Part shown: positions 8,854-18,123 of the stretch, in pieces
How the letters are laid out: each line of letters begins with the position of its first letter
Numbering within the stretch: position 1 is the stretch's first letter
Origin: Lysobacter sp.
GTDB taxonomy: Bacteria; Pseudomonadota; Gammaproteobacteria; Xanthomonadales; Xanthomonadaceae
Direction: 5' to 3'
Assembly (NCBI GenBank): GCA_011526085.1
Contig: WYBC01000016.1
Location: 186,001 to 250,000 of the forward strand
Length of the DNA stretch: 64,000 bases
Notes under the pieces: generated by a model
Databases searched by the model: none
Seen by the model: only the letters and a program-made list of their open reading frames with translations
Told to the model about the DNA's origin: nothing
Position numbers and translations under genes: made by a program

Positions 8854-10881
8854 ATGCGAATCTCCCCACCGAGCATCGTCGCAGTCCTGTTGACCGCCCT
8901 GCTGCCGACCGCCTGCCACGCCCAGACCGATCCCGCTTCCCTGAGCCGCGCCCGCGCCGCCCTCGATGCCGCCGAGCGCGGCGAAGAGGGGTCGACGTTG
9001 CCCGCGGATCACCCGCTGGCGGGCTGGGCGGAGTACGCCGCGATCCGCCGCGACATCGACACCCTGCCCGCCGCCAGCGGCCAGGCCTTCCTCAACCGCC
9101 ATCGCGGCCAACCCGTCGCCGAGGTGTTCCGCGAGCAGTGGCTGGCGGCGCTGGCCCGGCGCGAGGACTGGCCCGCCTTCCGCGGCGCCTGGTCGGCATC
9201 GATCAAAAGCGCCGCCCTGCGCTGTTCCGAACTCAACGCCCGCCAGGCGCTCGGCGCGACCGATGCCGACTGGACCGCCGACGCGCAGGCACTCTGGCGC
9301 GGCGCCGCGAAATCGCTGCCGGGCGAATGCGATGCGCCGATGGCGATCCTGGCGGCCAAGGGCGGGCTGCCGCCCGCGCTGCGCTGGGAGCGGATCGAAA
9401 AGGCCGCCGCCGAGTGGCAGCCGGGCGTGATGCGCGCCGCGGCCCGCGGCCTGCCGGCGGAAGAATTCGCGCTGGCGAACGACTATGCCGCCTTCGTCGA
9501 ATCGCCGCACGACCGCGCCCTCAACTGGCCGAAGACGCCGCGCAGCCGGCTGATCGCCTCGCACGGCCTGGCGAAGCTCGCGAAGGCGCAGCCGTCCTCG
9601 GCCGAAACCCGTCTGCCGAAGTTCGCCGAAGCGCTGGGCATGAACGATGCCGAGCGCGGTCGGGCGCTGTACCAGGCCGCGCTCTGGACCGTGGCCTCCT
9701 ACGAACCGGAGTCGGCACGACGGCTCAACGCCGTGCCCGAGATAGCCTACGACGAGAAGCTGCACGAGTGGCGCGTGCGCGAGGCCATGGCCCGCTCCGA
9801 CTGGCGCGCCGCGCTCGCGGCGATCCGGAAGATGGGCGACAGGCAGCGGCGGGATTCGCGCTGGCGCTATTTCGAGGCGCGGCTGCTGGAAATGGGCGGC
9901 GACAAGACCAACGCCGACATTCTCTATCGCGATGCCGCGAACAAACCCGAGTTCCACGGTTTCCTCGCCGCGGACCGCATCGGCGCGCCCTACGCGCTGT
10001 GTCCGTGGACGCCGAAAACCGACGCCGCCGCGAAGGCCGCGATCACCCGCGACCCGGGCATGGTCCGGGCGATGCTGTTGTACCGCCTCGAACGCGGCGG
10101 CTGGGCCGAACGCGAATGGAGCGACGCGCTGGCGCGGTTCACGCCCGAGCAGCGCCGGATCGCGGTCGACATCGCGCAGGACAACGGCTGGTTCGACCGC
10201 GGCGTGTTCGGACTGGTGAACGTCGGCGGCAAGTCGTATCCCGAAGAATCGCGGCTGTACGAACTGCGCTTCCCGCTGCACCACGACACCGTCATCCGTC
10301 GCGAGGCCGCGAAGCACAACATCGACCCGACCTGGGTCGCGGCCGAGATCCGCGCCGAGAGCGTGTTCAATCCCCGCGCGCGTTCGCATGCCGACGCCCG
10401 CGGCCTGATGCAGGTGCTGCCGGGCACCGGCGCCGGCATCGCCAGGCGGCTCGGCCTGCCGTGGCGCGGCGGCGACAGCCTGTACGAACCCGAATTCAAC
10501 ATCCAGCTCGGCACCGCCTATCTGCGCGAACTGGAAGACAAATACGGCTACACCTACGTCGCCATCGCCGCCTACAACGCCGGCCCGGCGCCGGTGGCGC
10601 GCTGGCAGTCGCAGCGTCCGGACATGGACGCCGACTTCTGGATCGAAACCATCAGCTACAAGGAAACCCGCGACTACGTCGCGCGCATCCTCGCCTTCAG
10701 CGTGATCTACGACTGGCGGCTCAACGGCAAGGCGATGCCGATCACCGACCGTCTCGCCGGGCGGATCGTCGATACCCGCAGGGCGTTCGTCTGTCCGCTG
10801 CCGCCCGAACCGCCGGCGCCGCCCGCCGCCGTCCCGGCCGCGAAACCCGCACCCGCGCCTGCACGGAAGCCGCAGCGATGA
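8854..10881 (+). CDS. slt: Soluble lytic murein transglycosylase (Slt70-like)
   Basis: 675-residue periplasmic enzyme that cuts peptidoglycan between MurNAc and GlcNAc, leaving 1,6-anhydro ends. A signal peptide occupies about the first 23 residues. Residues 25-480 are the alpha-helical superhelix (U domain). The C-terminal SLT domain begins near 485, with catalytic Glu502 in EIRAESVFNP, followed by the family motifs ARGLMQVLPGT and AIAAYNAGP. The tail is Pro/Ala-rich. The much longer upstream open frame is antisense to the receptor gene and is not coding. It overlaps the next gene by 4 bases. Confidence 0.93.
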   Translation: MRISPPSIVAVLLTALLPTACHAQTDPASLSRARAALDAAERGEEGSTLPADHPLAGWAEYAAIRRDIDTLPAASGQAFLNRHRGQPVAEVFREQWLAALARREDWPAFRGAWSASIKSAALRCSELNARQALGATDADWTADAQALWRGAAKSLPGECDAPMAILAAKGGLPPALRWERIEKAAAEWQPGVMRAAARGLPAEEFALANDYAAFVESPHDRALNWPKTPRSRLIASHGLAKLAKAQPSSAETRLPKFAEALGMNDAERGRALYQAALWTVASYEPESARRLNAVPEIAYDEKLHEWRVREAMARSDWRAALAAIRKMGDRQRRDSRWRYFEARLLEMGGDKTNADILYRDAANKPEFHGFLAADRIGAPYALCPWTPKTDAAAKAAITRDPGMVRAMLLYRLERGGWAEREWSDALARFTPEQRRIAVDIAQDNGWFDRGVFGLVNVGGKSYPEESRLYELRFPLHHDTVIRREAAKHNIDPTWVAAEIRAESVFNPRARSHADARGLMQVLPGTGAGIARRLGLPWRGGDSLYEPEFNIQLGTAYLRELEDKYGYTYVAIAAYNAGPAPVARWQSQRPDMDADFWIETISYKETRDYVARILAFSVIYDWRLNGKAMPITDRLAGRIVDTRRAFVCPLPPEPPAPPAAVPAAKPAPAPARKPQR

Positions 10882-11771
10882 GTCGCACCGTCGCCGTGCT
10901 CGGCGGCAGCGGCTTCGTCGGGCGCACGCTGGTCGCGAGGCTGCTGGCGCAGGGCCATCGGGTCCGCGTGCTCACCCGCGATGCGCAGACCCGCACCCGC
11001 GTGCCTGCCGATGCGACGCTGCTGGCCGGCGATGTGTTCGATGCGGCGTTCCTGCGCGAGGCCTTCGACGGCGCGGACGCGGTGATCAATCTCGTCGGCA
11101 TCCTCAACGAACGCGGCGACGACGGCCGCGGGTTCCACAAGGTCTATGTCGAACTGGCCGAGGCCGTCATCGCGGCGATGCGGACCGTCGGCCCGCGCCG
11201 GCTGCTGCAGATGAGCGCGCTGCACGCCGGCGACGGCGAAAGCCATTACCTGAAGGCGCGCGGCGAAGCCGAAGCGCGCGTGCGCGCGTCCACGCTCGAC
11301 TGGACGCTGTTCAGGCCCTCGGTGATCGCGGGTCCCGGCGACGGCCTGTTCTGCCGCTTCGCGCAACTGCTGCGGTTCGCGCCCGGCCTGCCGCTGGGCG
11401 GCGCCGATGTGCGCTTCCAGCCGGTGTGGGTGGGGGATGTCGCCGACGCGTTCGTGCGCGCGCTCGACGACGACGCGACCATCGGCCGCAGCTACGACCT
11501 GCTCGGCCCCGAGGTCATGACCCTGGGCGGCATCGTGAAACTCACCGCACGCACCAAGGGCTGGACGCGCTTCGTGCTGCCGCTGCCCGGCGCACTCGGA
11601 CGACTGCAGGCCGAAGTCGGCGAACACCTGCCCGGCAAGCCGATCAGCCGCGACAACTGGCGCTCGCTGCAGCGCGATTCCACCAGCGACGACAACGGCC
11701 TGCCGGCACTCGGCATCGCACCGACCGACGTGCGCGCGAAGCTGCCGGAGATTCTCGGCGTCCGCGCCTGA
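10878..11771 (+). CDS. NDUFA9-like NAD(P)-binding protein (extended SDR)
   Basis: 297 residues. The Rossmann motif GGSGFVG is at 9-15, followed by GDVFDAAFLREAF and NLVGILNERG, the pattern of complex-I NDUFA9-like atypical short-chain dehydrogenases. The classical YxxxK catalytic pair is replaced by a YLKARGEAE segment, as in NAD(P)H-binding NmrA/NDUFA9 relatives, so it may bind cofactor in a structural or quinone-related role. It starts inside the slt stop codon (ATGA overlap), so the two are co-translated. The substrate is unknown. Confidence 0.85.
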   Translation: MSRTVAVLGGSGFVGRTLVARLLAQGHRVRVLTRDAQTRTRVPADATLLAGDVFDAAFLREAFDGADAVINLVGILNERGDDGRGFHKVYVELAEAVIAAMRTVGPRRLLQMSALHAGDGESHYLKARGEAEARVRASTLDWTLFRPSVIAGPGDGLFCRFAQLLRFAPGLPLGGADVRFQPVWVGDVADAFVRALDDDATIGRSYDLLGPEVMTLGGIVKLTARTKGWTRFVLPLPGALGRLQAEVGEHLPGKPISRDNWRSLQRDSTSDDNGLPALGIAPTDVRAKLPEILGVRA

Positions 11772-11835
11772 TCGGCGCACCGCCGCGGCATAATCGCCGC
11801 ATCACCGCACCACACCGCACCAAGAGGACACCGCG

Positions 11836-12213
11836 ATGGGACTGCTCGACGCCCTGCTGGGCCATGCCGGCGAGAAGCCGGTGGAAAAGATCGAAGAAGA
11901 ATTCGCCCCGCTGCTCGCGCCCGGAGAAGTCATCCAGCGCGCGTTCTCGACGATCCGCGACCTGATCGTGTTCACCGACCGCCGCGTCATGCTGGTGAAC
12001 AAACAGGGCGTGACCGCGAAGAAGACCGAGTACCGCAGCGTTCCCTACCGCGCGATCACGATGTTCTCGCTGGAGACCGCCGGTCATTTCGACCTGGAAG
12101 CCGAACTGAGGATCTGGTTGTCCGGCCAACCGGCGCCGATCGAACTGCATCTCGGTCGCGGCTCCGGCGCGCAGCACATCGTCGCCCTGCTGGCCCAGCA
12201 CGCACCGAAGTGA
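11836..12213 (+). CDS. Bacterial PH-domain protein
   Basis: 125 residues resembling the single-domain bacterial pleckstrin-homology family (bPH_1, YvbH-like). Features are an N-terminal acidic helix ([14 protein letters not shown]), then beta strands with the family signature [13 protein letters not shown], and a closing helix HIVALLAQH. No signal peptide or membrane segment. The role of these small PH-like proteins is largely unknown. It sits between the NDUFA9-like gene and cca, and its stop codon overlaps the GTG start of cca. Confidence 0.8.
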   Translation: MGLLDALLGHAGEKPVEKIEEEFAPLLAPGEVIQRAFSTIRDLIVFTDRRVMLVNKQGVTAKKTEYRSVPYRAITMFSLETAGHFDLEAELRIWLSGQPAPIELHLGRGSGAQHIVALLAQHAPK

Positions 12214-13442
12214 AGACCTATCTCGTCGGCGGCGCCGTCCGCGACAAACTGCTCGGCCTGCCCTGCGGCGATCGCGACTACGTCGTGGTCGGCGAAACCC
12301 CGGAGTCGATGATCGCCGCGGGTTTCCAGACCGTGGGCAAGGATTTCCCGGTGTTCCTGCATCCCGAAACCGGCGAGGAGTACGCGCTGGCGCGTACCGA
12401 ACGCAAGTCCGCGCGCGGCCACCGGGGTTTCGTGGTGCACGCCGAGCCGACGGTGACGCTCGAGGACGATCTGATCCGCCGCGACTTCACCATCAACGCC
12501 ATCGCCGAAGCCGACGACGGCACCCTCGTCGATCCTTACGGCGGCGCGCGCGATCTCGATGCCCGGGTGCTGCGCCACGTCGGCCCGGCCTTCGTCGAAG
12601 ATCCGCTGCGGGTGCTGCGCGCGGCGCGCTTCATGTCGCGGTTCGCGACGCACGGCTTCAGCGTCGCCCCGGAAACGATGTCGCTGATGCGCGACATGGT
12701 GGCCGACGGCGAACTCGCCGACCTCACCGCCGAACGGGTCTGGCAGGAACTGTCGCGGGCGCTGCGCCAGCCGCGACCGTCGGCGTTCCTGCGCACCCTG
12801 CGCGACTGCGGCGCGCTGGCGGTGGTGCTGCCGGAAGTGGACGCGCTGTACGGCGTGCCGCAGCGCGCGGAATATCACCCCGAAATCGACACCGGCGTGC
12901 ACACCGAAATGGTCTGCGACATGGCCGCGCGGATCGCGCCGGGCGACGACCTCGTCGGGTTCGCCGCGCTCGCCCACGATCTGGGCAAGGCGCTGACGCC
13001 CGAAGCTGAGCTGCCGAAACATATCCTGCACGAGGAGCGCGGCGTCGAACCGCTGAAGGCGCTGTGCGCGCGGCTGAAGGTGCCGCTGGCGCACCGCGAC
13101 CTCGCGATCGGCGCCTGCCGCGAGCATCTCAACGTGCATCGCCTGATGGAACTGCGCAACGCCAGCGTCCACGACCTCATCGCGCGCAACGACGGCTTCC
13201 GCCAGCCGCAGCGGATCGCGCTGCTGGCGCAGGTCTGCGAAGCCGACAAGCGCGGTCGCGGCGGCATGGCCGAGTCCGACTATCCGCAGGGCGCCGAGCT
13301 GGTGCGCCTGCATGCGGCGGCGATGGCGGTGCGCGGCGCCGACGTGGCAAAACCGGGCATGGACGGCCCGGCGATCGGCGACGCGCTGCGGCGCGCGAGG
13401 ATCGCCGCGATCGCCGAATCCAGATCCTTGCCGCATCACTGA
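12210..13442 (+). CDS. cca: CCA tRNA nucleotidyltransferase / HD phosphohydrolase
   Basis: 410 residues. It adds or repairs the 3' CCA end of tRNAs; the long bacterial form also has an HD phosphohydrolase domain. The N-terminus [12 protein letters not shown] holds GGAVRD (7-12), with the catalytic DRD at 21-23, then RRDFTINA and the RAARF helix. The HD motif is at His256-Asp257 (AHDLGK). The start is GTG at 12210, overlapping the PH-gene stop as GTGA, chosen because [12 protein letters not shown] is the universal family start. Confidence 0.95.
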   Translation: MKTYLVGGAVRDKLLGLPCGDRDYVVVGETPESMIAAGFQTVGKDFPVFLHPETGEEYALARTERKSARGHRGFVVHAEPTVTLEDDLIRRDFTINAIAEADDGTLVDPYGGARDLDARVLRHVGPAFVEDPLRVLRAARFMSRFATHGFSVAPETMSLMRDMVADGELADLTAERVWQELSRALRQPRPSAFLRTLRDCGALAVVLPEVDALYGVPQRAEYHPEIDTGVHTEMVCDMAARIAPGDDLVGFAALAHDLGKALTPEAELPKHILHEERGVEPLKALCARLKVPLAHRDLAIGACREHLNVHRLMELRNASVHDLIARNDGFRQPQRIALLAQVCEADKRGRGGMAESDYPQGAELVRLHAAAMAVRGADVAKPGMDGPAIGDALRRARIAAIAESRSLPHH

Positions 13443-13469
13443 AAGATATCGACACAGAGCCATTCCATC

Positions 13470-14264
13470 ATGCCGAAACGTTCGCATCTCTTGTCCATTG
13501 CCGCAGCGCTGATTGTCGCTGCGGCACCTGCACTGGCGGCAGGTCCGAAAATCCCGGAAATCCCGCGAAACGTCCCGACCATCATCTCCGGCGAACTTCC
13601 TTCGAAGAGCCTGAGGGGCGGCAGCTACGCCGTCCCAGACTCCTACTACGGCATTTTCAGCCATCAGAAATCCAGCAATGTACTCGGTGCGCTCGGCGCA
13701 CTCGGCGGCATCGTTCATGGGGCAAAACTGCAGGGCGCCGCGAAGGCGAAAGCCGGGAATGGCGCGCTTTTCGAAAACAACCTTGCGGACATGCTGGGTG
13801 AGGCCGACCCGGAATTTTCCCGATCTCCCGAAAAGCCCGACGACCGCATCGAACTGGTGCCGGCGGCCACGTTCTTCTTCACCTCCGACCGCGATTTCGC
13901 GATGACGTGCACGATGGAAGCTTCCATCTTCAAGCGCGGCCGGAAAGCCGATGACTTCCGCATCACCATCTCCGGCCCTCCGCTGTATACGCTCTCGGAT
14001 ACGGATCTGCCGGACAAACTGCGCGATGGACTGCGGGCATGCATGAAGCGCAGCGCAGAAGTCCTCGCCTTGCTCAAACAATACGGGAACAGCGACTTCC
14101 ATCGTGCCAGCATCACCGCCCCCAACGGCAGAAAAGTGGTCTGGCATCTGCTCAAACCGGCATACCCGCATCGATTCATCGTGGCGGACGGCAGCCGTAT
14201 CACCGAGCATGGGGCACCGGGCGCGACACGCAGCGCAGAGCTCGAGTTCGACAGCCCGGACTGA
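13470..14264 (+). CDS. Secreted protein of unknown function
   Basis: 264 residues, not recognised. It has a clear signal peptide (MPKRSHLLSIAAALIVAAAP, cleavage likely after ALA at residue 23). The mature part has a Gly/Ala-rich stretch (VLGALGALGGIVHGAKLQ) and two Cys, in MTCTME and RACMKRS, that could form a disulphide. It ends GATRSAELEFDSPD. No enzyme motif is seen. It follows cca by 27 bp and may be read through from it. Its 3' end faces the VanZ-like gene. Confidence 0.75.
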   Translation: MPKRSHLLSIAAALIVAAAPALAAGPKIPEIPRNVPTIISGELPSKSLRGGSYAVPDSYYGIFSHQKSSNVLGALGALGGIVHGAKLQGAAKAKAGNGALFENNLADMLGEADPEFSRSPEKPDDRIELVPAATFFFTSDRDFAMTCTMEASIFKRGRKADDFRITISGPPLYTLSDTDLPDKLRDGLRACMKRSAEVLALLKQYGNSDFHRASITAPNGRKVVWHLLKPAYPHRFIVADGSRITEHGAPGATRSAELEFDSPD

Positions 14265-14413
14265 AACCGTTCGTCACGCCGATCATGCCTCCGGGATGTC
14301 TCCCGATTCCGCAACGGCGAGTTCTGCCGCATGCCGCCATCCGGATGAGTCGATGGCACGACAAGGCGCAGGTGCAGACAGCGAGCGCCATGAGCCGGGG
14401 TACGGATTCACGC

Positions 14414-14821
14414 TCAGGGCCGTCGATCGAATCGCAACAGCAGATCCCGCCACGGCGTAAGCTGCAGACCCAGGCCCGCGATCACGCCGAGCGTGTTCGC
14501 GAAGGCGTCGGCACGATCCATCATCCGGTATGTGGTCAGCGCACCCTGTGCGTATTCCAGGCCGATGCCCATCACCACCAGACCGATGCCGACGCTGAGC
14601 AGTGAACGCCAGCGCGGATACAACTGCACCGCACCCGCGGCGAGCAACGCGTAGGTCACGAAGTGTTCCAGCTTGTCGCCGCCGGACGGCAGCCGGCCCA
14701 GGTCCGGCACCGGCATCAGCGACAGGACCACGGTCGCGGCGATGGCGACGCACCACAACCCCGCCCAGAGCCACGGGCGGCGGAACGGTTTGAGCGAACG
14801 GCCGAAGCGGTAGGCGGTCAT
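14414..14821 (-). CDS. VanZ-like membrane protein
   Basis: 135 residues with about four transmembrane helices. The VanZ-family signature is visible: the motif PSGGDKLEHFVTYALLAAG and, after the next helices, the polar MMDRADAFANTLGVIAG. VanZ relatives are small inner-membrane proteins of unclear role, one linked to teicoplanin resistance. It is the last gene of the minus-strand set starting at 16246, 43 bp after the methyltransferase gene. The 149-bp gap to the convergent gene at 14264 shows no clear terminator. Confidence 0.85.
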   Translation of the reverse strand: MTAYRFGRSLKPFRRPWLWAGLWCVAIAATVVLSLMPVPDLGRLPSGGDKLEHFVTYALLAAGAVQLYPRWRSLLSVGIGLVVMGIGLEYAQGALTTYRMMDRADAFANTLGVIAGLGLQLTPWRDLLLRFDRRP

Positions 14822-14864
14822 GCGATGCGGATCATGCCGGAATCGATTCCCGGAGTTTCGCGGG

Positions 14865-16049
14865 TCAGAGCCGATGGCTCAGATCGCCGGCCAGGAAGGC
14901 GTGGGCGAGGCTGGATTTGCGCGCGAAGCCGATCGCCTGGAAGCGCTCGCCCATCTCGCCGGGCAAGGTGAGCTTCTTCGCCTGCTGGCGCAGCGCGTAG
15001 CGCGCGGCCTCGTCGCCGGAGCGATCCTCATGCGCCTGCAACCGCTGTTCCAGGCCATTGCCGATCAGGAAACTCGTCTGCGAGCAGTAGCCGGCGAACT
15101 CGAAACCGGCGCTGGTGCCCGCCTCCGCCAGCGCGGTGAAATCCACCGAGACGGTGACATCCTGCAGCCCCACCCGCGCGAACACGTTGTCGGCGAGACG
15201 ATGGCGGTGGAACGCGCGCAGGGTGCCGTCCGCACGCCGCGGATCGTAGTACTCCCGACGCGGATAACCGTAGTCGACGAACAGCATGGCGCCGGTCTCC
15301 ATCCCGCCCACCACCGCCTGCACCCAGTACGGCAGTTGCGGCAGCACTTCGGAGCGGTAGCCGTCCTTGAACGGATGCTCGCACTGGCGCTCGACATGGC
15401 GCACGGCCGCCGCCAGCAGCGCATCGGCGGGACGGTCCTGGCGGACGAAACCGCCCGCGGCATCGAGCGCGACATGCTCCTCGTAGATCTCGCCGTCGAG
15501 GACCGCGAATCGCGAGGTCGGCAACGCGTCGATGACTTCGTTCGCGAACACAACGCCGTTCCAGCGATTGTTCACCGGGCTCTGCAGCCATTCCACGCGC
15601 GCGAACACGTCCGGCGCCAGGCGTTCGCGCAGCCGCAGCTGCTGGCGCTGGCGCAGATCGGCGCTCGGTTCGAGGATGGCGTAGCGCGCCGGCAGACGAT
15701 GCGACGCCGCCAGGCGTTCGAGCGCGGCCTCGGCGAAGGCGCCGGTACCGCCGCCGATTTCCATGAACACCGCATCGTCGCCGAGCCCGGCGAGCACCGG
15801 CGCGAGCGCGTCGGCGACGCATTCGGCGAACAGCGGCCCCAGTTCGGGCGCGGTGACGAAATCGCCGCCTTCCCCGAGCTTGGTCGCGCCCGCGCTGTAA
15901 TAGCCCAACCCGGGCGCGTACAGCGCCAGCTCCATGAAACGCCAGAACGGAAGCGCGCCGCCGTTGCTCGCGATCTGATCCCGGATCAGCGCCGCAAGGC
16001 GTTCGCTGTGGGCTTTGGCGTCCGGTTCCAGATCGTCGTCGTACGTCAT
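14865..16049 (-). CDS. MidA/NDUFAF7-like SAM-dependent methyltransferase
   Basis: 394 residues of the COG1565/NDUFAF7 family. The SAM-binding motif EIGGGTG is at 97-103, preceded by the family motif GDFVTAPELGPLFAE and followed by ANEVIDALP. The mitochondrial relative methylates an arginine in a complex I subunit; the bacterial substrate is not settled. The ATG at 16049 gives the family N-terminus (SERLAALIRDQI-ASNGGALPF); the open frame to 16151 is read-through. It is the middle gene between the DUF3149-like and VanZ-like genes. Confidence 0.88.
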   Translation of the reverse strand: MTYDDDLEPDAKAHSERLAALIRDQIASNGGALPFWRFMELALYAPGLGYYSAGATKLGEGGDFVTAPELGPLFAECVADALAPVLAGLGDDAVFMEIGGGTGAFAEAALERLAASHRLPARYAILEPSADLRQRQQLRLRERLAPDVFARVEWLQSPVNNRWNGVVFANEVIDALPTSRFAVLDGEIYEEHVALDAAGGFVRQDRPADALLAAAVRHVERQCEHPFKDGYRSEVLPQLPYWVQAVVGGMETGAMLFVDYGYPRREYYDPRRADGTLRAFHRHRLADNVFARVGLQDVTVSVDFTALAEAGTSAGFEFAGYCSQTSFLIGNGLEQRLQAHEDRSGDEAARYALRQQAKKLTLPGEMGERFQAIGFARKSSLAHAFLAGDLSHRL

Positions 16050-16105
16050 GCGGCAGCTCCGTTGCGGGGCCGCACAGGATAACGAATCCTCCGCGGCGGG
16101 AGGGT

Positions 16106-16246
16106 CTATTTCGCGGCTTCTTCTTCGCGGATCTTCTTCCTCGCGAACCACCAGATGTAGCCGCCCATCAGGATCATGAAGGCGATCCCGCCGAGGGTCA
16201 TCCAGCCCACGGGTTGGGTGAGGAGTTCAGAAACGATCGGGTGCAT
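16106..16246 (-). CDS. DUF3149-like small membrane protein
   Basis: 46 residues with a single transmembrane helix (GWMTLGGIAFMILMGGYIWW) followed by a basic and acidic tail (RKKIREEEAAK). This matches the DUF3149 family of tiny inner-membrane proteins by layout and by the L-x-x-x-x-VG-x-M-x-L-x-GI-x-FM pattern. The function is unknown. The ATG at 16246 is in the frame whose longer version is read-through. It is the first gene of the unit with the methyltransferase and is divergent from the pteridine reductase gene. Confidence 0.75.
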   Translation of the reverse strand: MHPIVSELLTQPVGWMTLGGIAFMILMGGYIWWFARKKIREEEAAK

Positions 16247-16344
16247 TGCGCTGCTCCGCTGTGGACTGGCGCAAGCATGCGCCGCGGTTCGAGGCATGGC
16301 TTGATTATGGTCAAATGATCTCGCAACGACCTCCGGATCCTGCC

Positions 16345-17085
16345 ATGCCCGCTTCTCGTCCCGCCGCACTGATCACCGGCGCCGCCCGCCGGCTGGGTGC
16401 CGCCATCGCCCGCCGACTGCACGCGGCCGGCTACGACCTCGCCCTGCACTACCGCCATTCCGCGGGCGAGATGGCCGCGCTGGCCGCAGCGCTGGACACC
16501 GAGCGCCCGGGCAGCGTGATCGCCCTGCAGGCGGAACTGGCCGACTACGACCGCCTGCCGGAACTGGTGGCGCGGACGGTGGGCCGCTTCGGCCGGCTCG
16601 ATGCACTGGTGAACAACGCCTCCGCCTTCACGCCGACGCCGCTGGGCACGATCACGCCCGCCGACTGGGACTCGCAGTTCCTGATCAACGCCCGTGCGCC
16701 GCTGATCCTCGCCCAGGCAGCCGCACCGCATCTGAAGGCCGCGCGCGGCGCCATCGTGAACCTGGTCGACATCTACGCCGAGCGGCCGCTGCGCGATCAC
16801 ATCGTGTACGGCATGAGCAAGGCCGCCCTGCTCGCCGGCACCCGCGCGCTGGCGCTGGAACTCGCCCCGGAGGTGCGCGTGAACGCGATCGCGCCCGGCG
16901 CGATCCTGTGGCCCGAGGAAGGCAAGCCCGACGCGGCGAAAGCCGCCTTGCTGGCGAAGACGCCGCTGGGCCGGATCGGCAGCGAAGCGGAGATCGCGGA
17001 AGCCGCGCGCTGGCTGCTGCAGGACGCGACCTACACCACCGGACAGACGATCCGCGTCGACGGCGGCCGCCTGCTCGACGGCTGA
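16345..17085 (+). CDS. Pteridine reductase / FolM-like short-chain dehydrogenase
   Basis: 246 residues, classical SDR. The cofactor motif is TGAARRLG (11-18), where the TGxxxR pattern marks pteridine reductases and FolM. NNASAF follows, the active-site Tyr155 and Lys159 are in YGMSK, and VNAIAPGAILWPEE follows. It probably reduces dihydromonapterin or dihydrofolate with NADPH. The nearby folK and folB support a pterin role. The ATG at 16345 is preferred by alignment; an in-frame ATG at 16315 is possible. No strong ribosome site is seen for either. Confidence 0.85.
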   Translation: MPASRPAALITGAARRLGAAIARRLHAAGYDLALHYRHSAGEMAALAAALDTERPGSVIALQAELADYDRLPELVARTVGRFGRLDALVNNASAFTPTPLGTITPADWDSQFLINARAPLILAQAAAPHLKAARGAIVNLVDIYAERPLRDHIVYGMSKAALLAGTRALALELAPEVRVNAIAPGAILWPEEGKPDAAKAALLAKTPLGRIGSEAEIAEAARWLLQDATYTTGQTIRVDGGRLLDG

Positions 17086-17108
17086 TGGCTGATGCTGATG
17101 GCTGGAGA

Positions 17109-17138
17109 CGATCCGTCCGACGCATGCCGGACGGATCG
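17109..17138. terminator. Hairpin between convergent genes
   Basis: CGATCCGTCCG (17109-17119) and CGGACGGATCG (17128-17138) form an 11-bp stem with an 8-base loop, 24 bases from each flanking stop codon. No T run follows, so it is a likely two-way transcription end rather than a textbook terminator. Confidence 0.6.
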
Positions 17139-17161
17139 CCTGCCTTCCCGGGTCGCGGGGT

Positions 17162-17995
17162 TCAGCGCTTCGGCGCGAACGCCGATTCCAGCGCCATGCC
17201 GCGAAACTCCGCCGGCGCTTCGTGCGACACCGCATAGCGGTACAGGGCGGCGGAATAAATGCCGCTCAGCGCCGACTGGGTGACGCCCAGCACCAGCACG
17301 CCGATCACGAACAGCGCGGCGACCACGATCGCGGCGGTCACCGACGCCTGCCAGGCGAGGAAGGTCGCACCGACGCCCAACAGCACCACGAGGGTCGTGA
17401 TCAGGCCGAACGCGGCGCCGATGCCGACGTTGCCGATCGCGTTCTCGCCCCACGTCTTCTTCAGCAGCGACACGCTTTCCTTGAGCGCGTCGACCGGGCC
17501 GATATCGCGGTTCACCAGCACCGGCACCACCAGGAACGTCGCCAGCGTCCAGGCCATGCCCAGGCCGCTGCCGATCATGCGCACGATGATGTTGTTGTCG
17601 CGATCCTTCAGCGCCTGCAGGATCACGCCGACCGTCGCGGCGATGGCGGCATAGCCGAGAATCGCCGGCAGGCGCGCCTTCGCCGCGCGGATGCCGTCGG
17701 AGAAGGTCGGATCGCCGCCTTCCAGCCGGATCGTGGCGGCGGCCACCAGCGCGCTGTTGAAGAACACGATCACGCTGTACTGGCAGAAATAGAACACGAA
17801 GGCGAACACCGCGGCGAGCACCTGCGATTCGCCCGCGAACAACTTCAGCGTGAACGCCGGCAGCGCGAACGTCGCCAGCACCACCAGCGTGGCCAGCGAG
17901 GACAGGATCGGGAACAGCATCAGCTCCTTGTCGGCGCGGAGCACCGACGCGCTCGCCTTGACCAGACCCCAACTCCGCGAAAATTTCTCGAACAT
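17162..17995 (-). CDS. DUF6159-like polytopic membrane protein
   Basis: 277 residues. The N-terminus MFEKFSRSWGLVKASASVL followed by a DKELMLFP segment is typical of the DUF6159 family. About six hydrophobic helices follow. The soluble loop with RLEGGDPTFSDGIRAA and the VDALKESVSLLKKTWGENA repeat are family features. No transport motif or function is known. The ATG at 17995 is chosen for this conserved start; the frame runs open to 18076. It stands alone, ending at a strong convergent hairpin. Confidence 0.82.
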   Translation of the reverse strand: MFEKFSRSWGLVKASASVLRADKELMLFPILSSLATLVVLATFALPAFTLKLFAGESQVLAAVFAFVFYFCQYSVIVFFNSALVAAATIRLEGGDPTFSDGIRAAKARLPAILGYAAIAATVGVILQALKDRDNNIIVRMIGSGLGMAWTLATFLVVPVLVNRDIGPVDALKESVSLLKKTWGENAIGNVGIGAAFGLITTLVVLLGVGATFLAWQASVTAAIVVAALFVIGVLVLGVTQSALSGIYSAALYRYAVSHEAPAEFRGMALESAFAPKR

Positions 17996-18123
17996 CGCCT
18001 GCGTCCTCCCCGGACACGGTGTGTGGAGTCGCCATCGTCGGTCGCAGCCGTGTCTCCCGCAAGCGCTGGAAGTCACCCGTCGCGGGTGAGAAGCGTCATT
18101 CCAGAGCCGTCATGCGCGGCGCG

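Noticed and set aside
5503..10881. A 1792-codon open frame on the plus strand
   Set aside because: Its first two thirds are antisense to the TonB-dependent receptor and have low-complexity Arg/Gly/Ala composition. Only the part from 8854 (slt) is a real gene.
12084..14210. A 708-codon minus-strand open frame
   Set aside because: It is antisense to cca and the secreted protein, and rich in His/Arg/Gly runs typical of shadow frames.
17081..17105. GCTGATG short repeats at the end of the FolM-like gene
   Set aside because: A few imperfect copies around the stop codon; too short to call a meaningful repeat.
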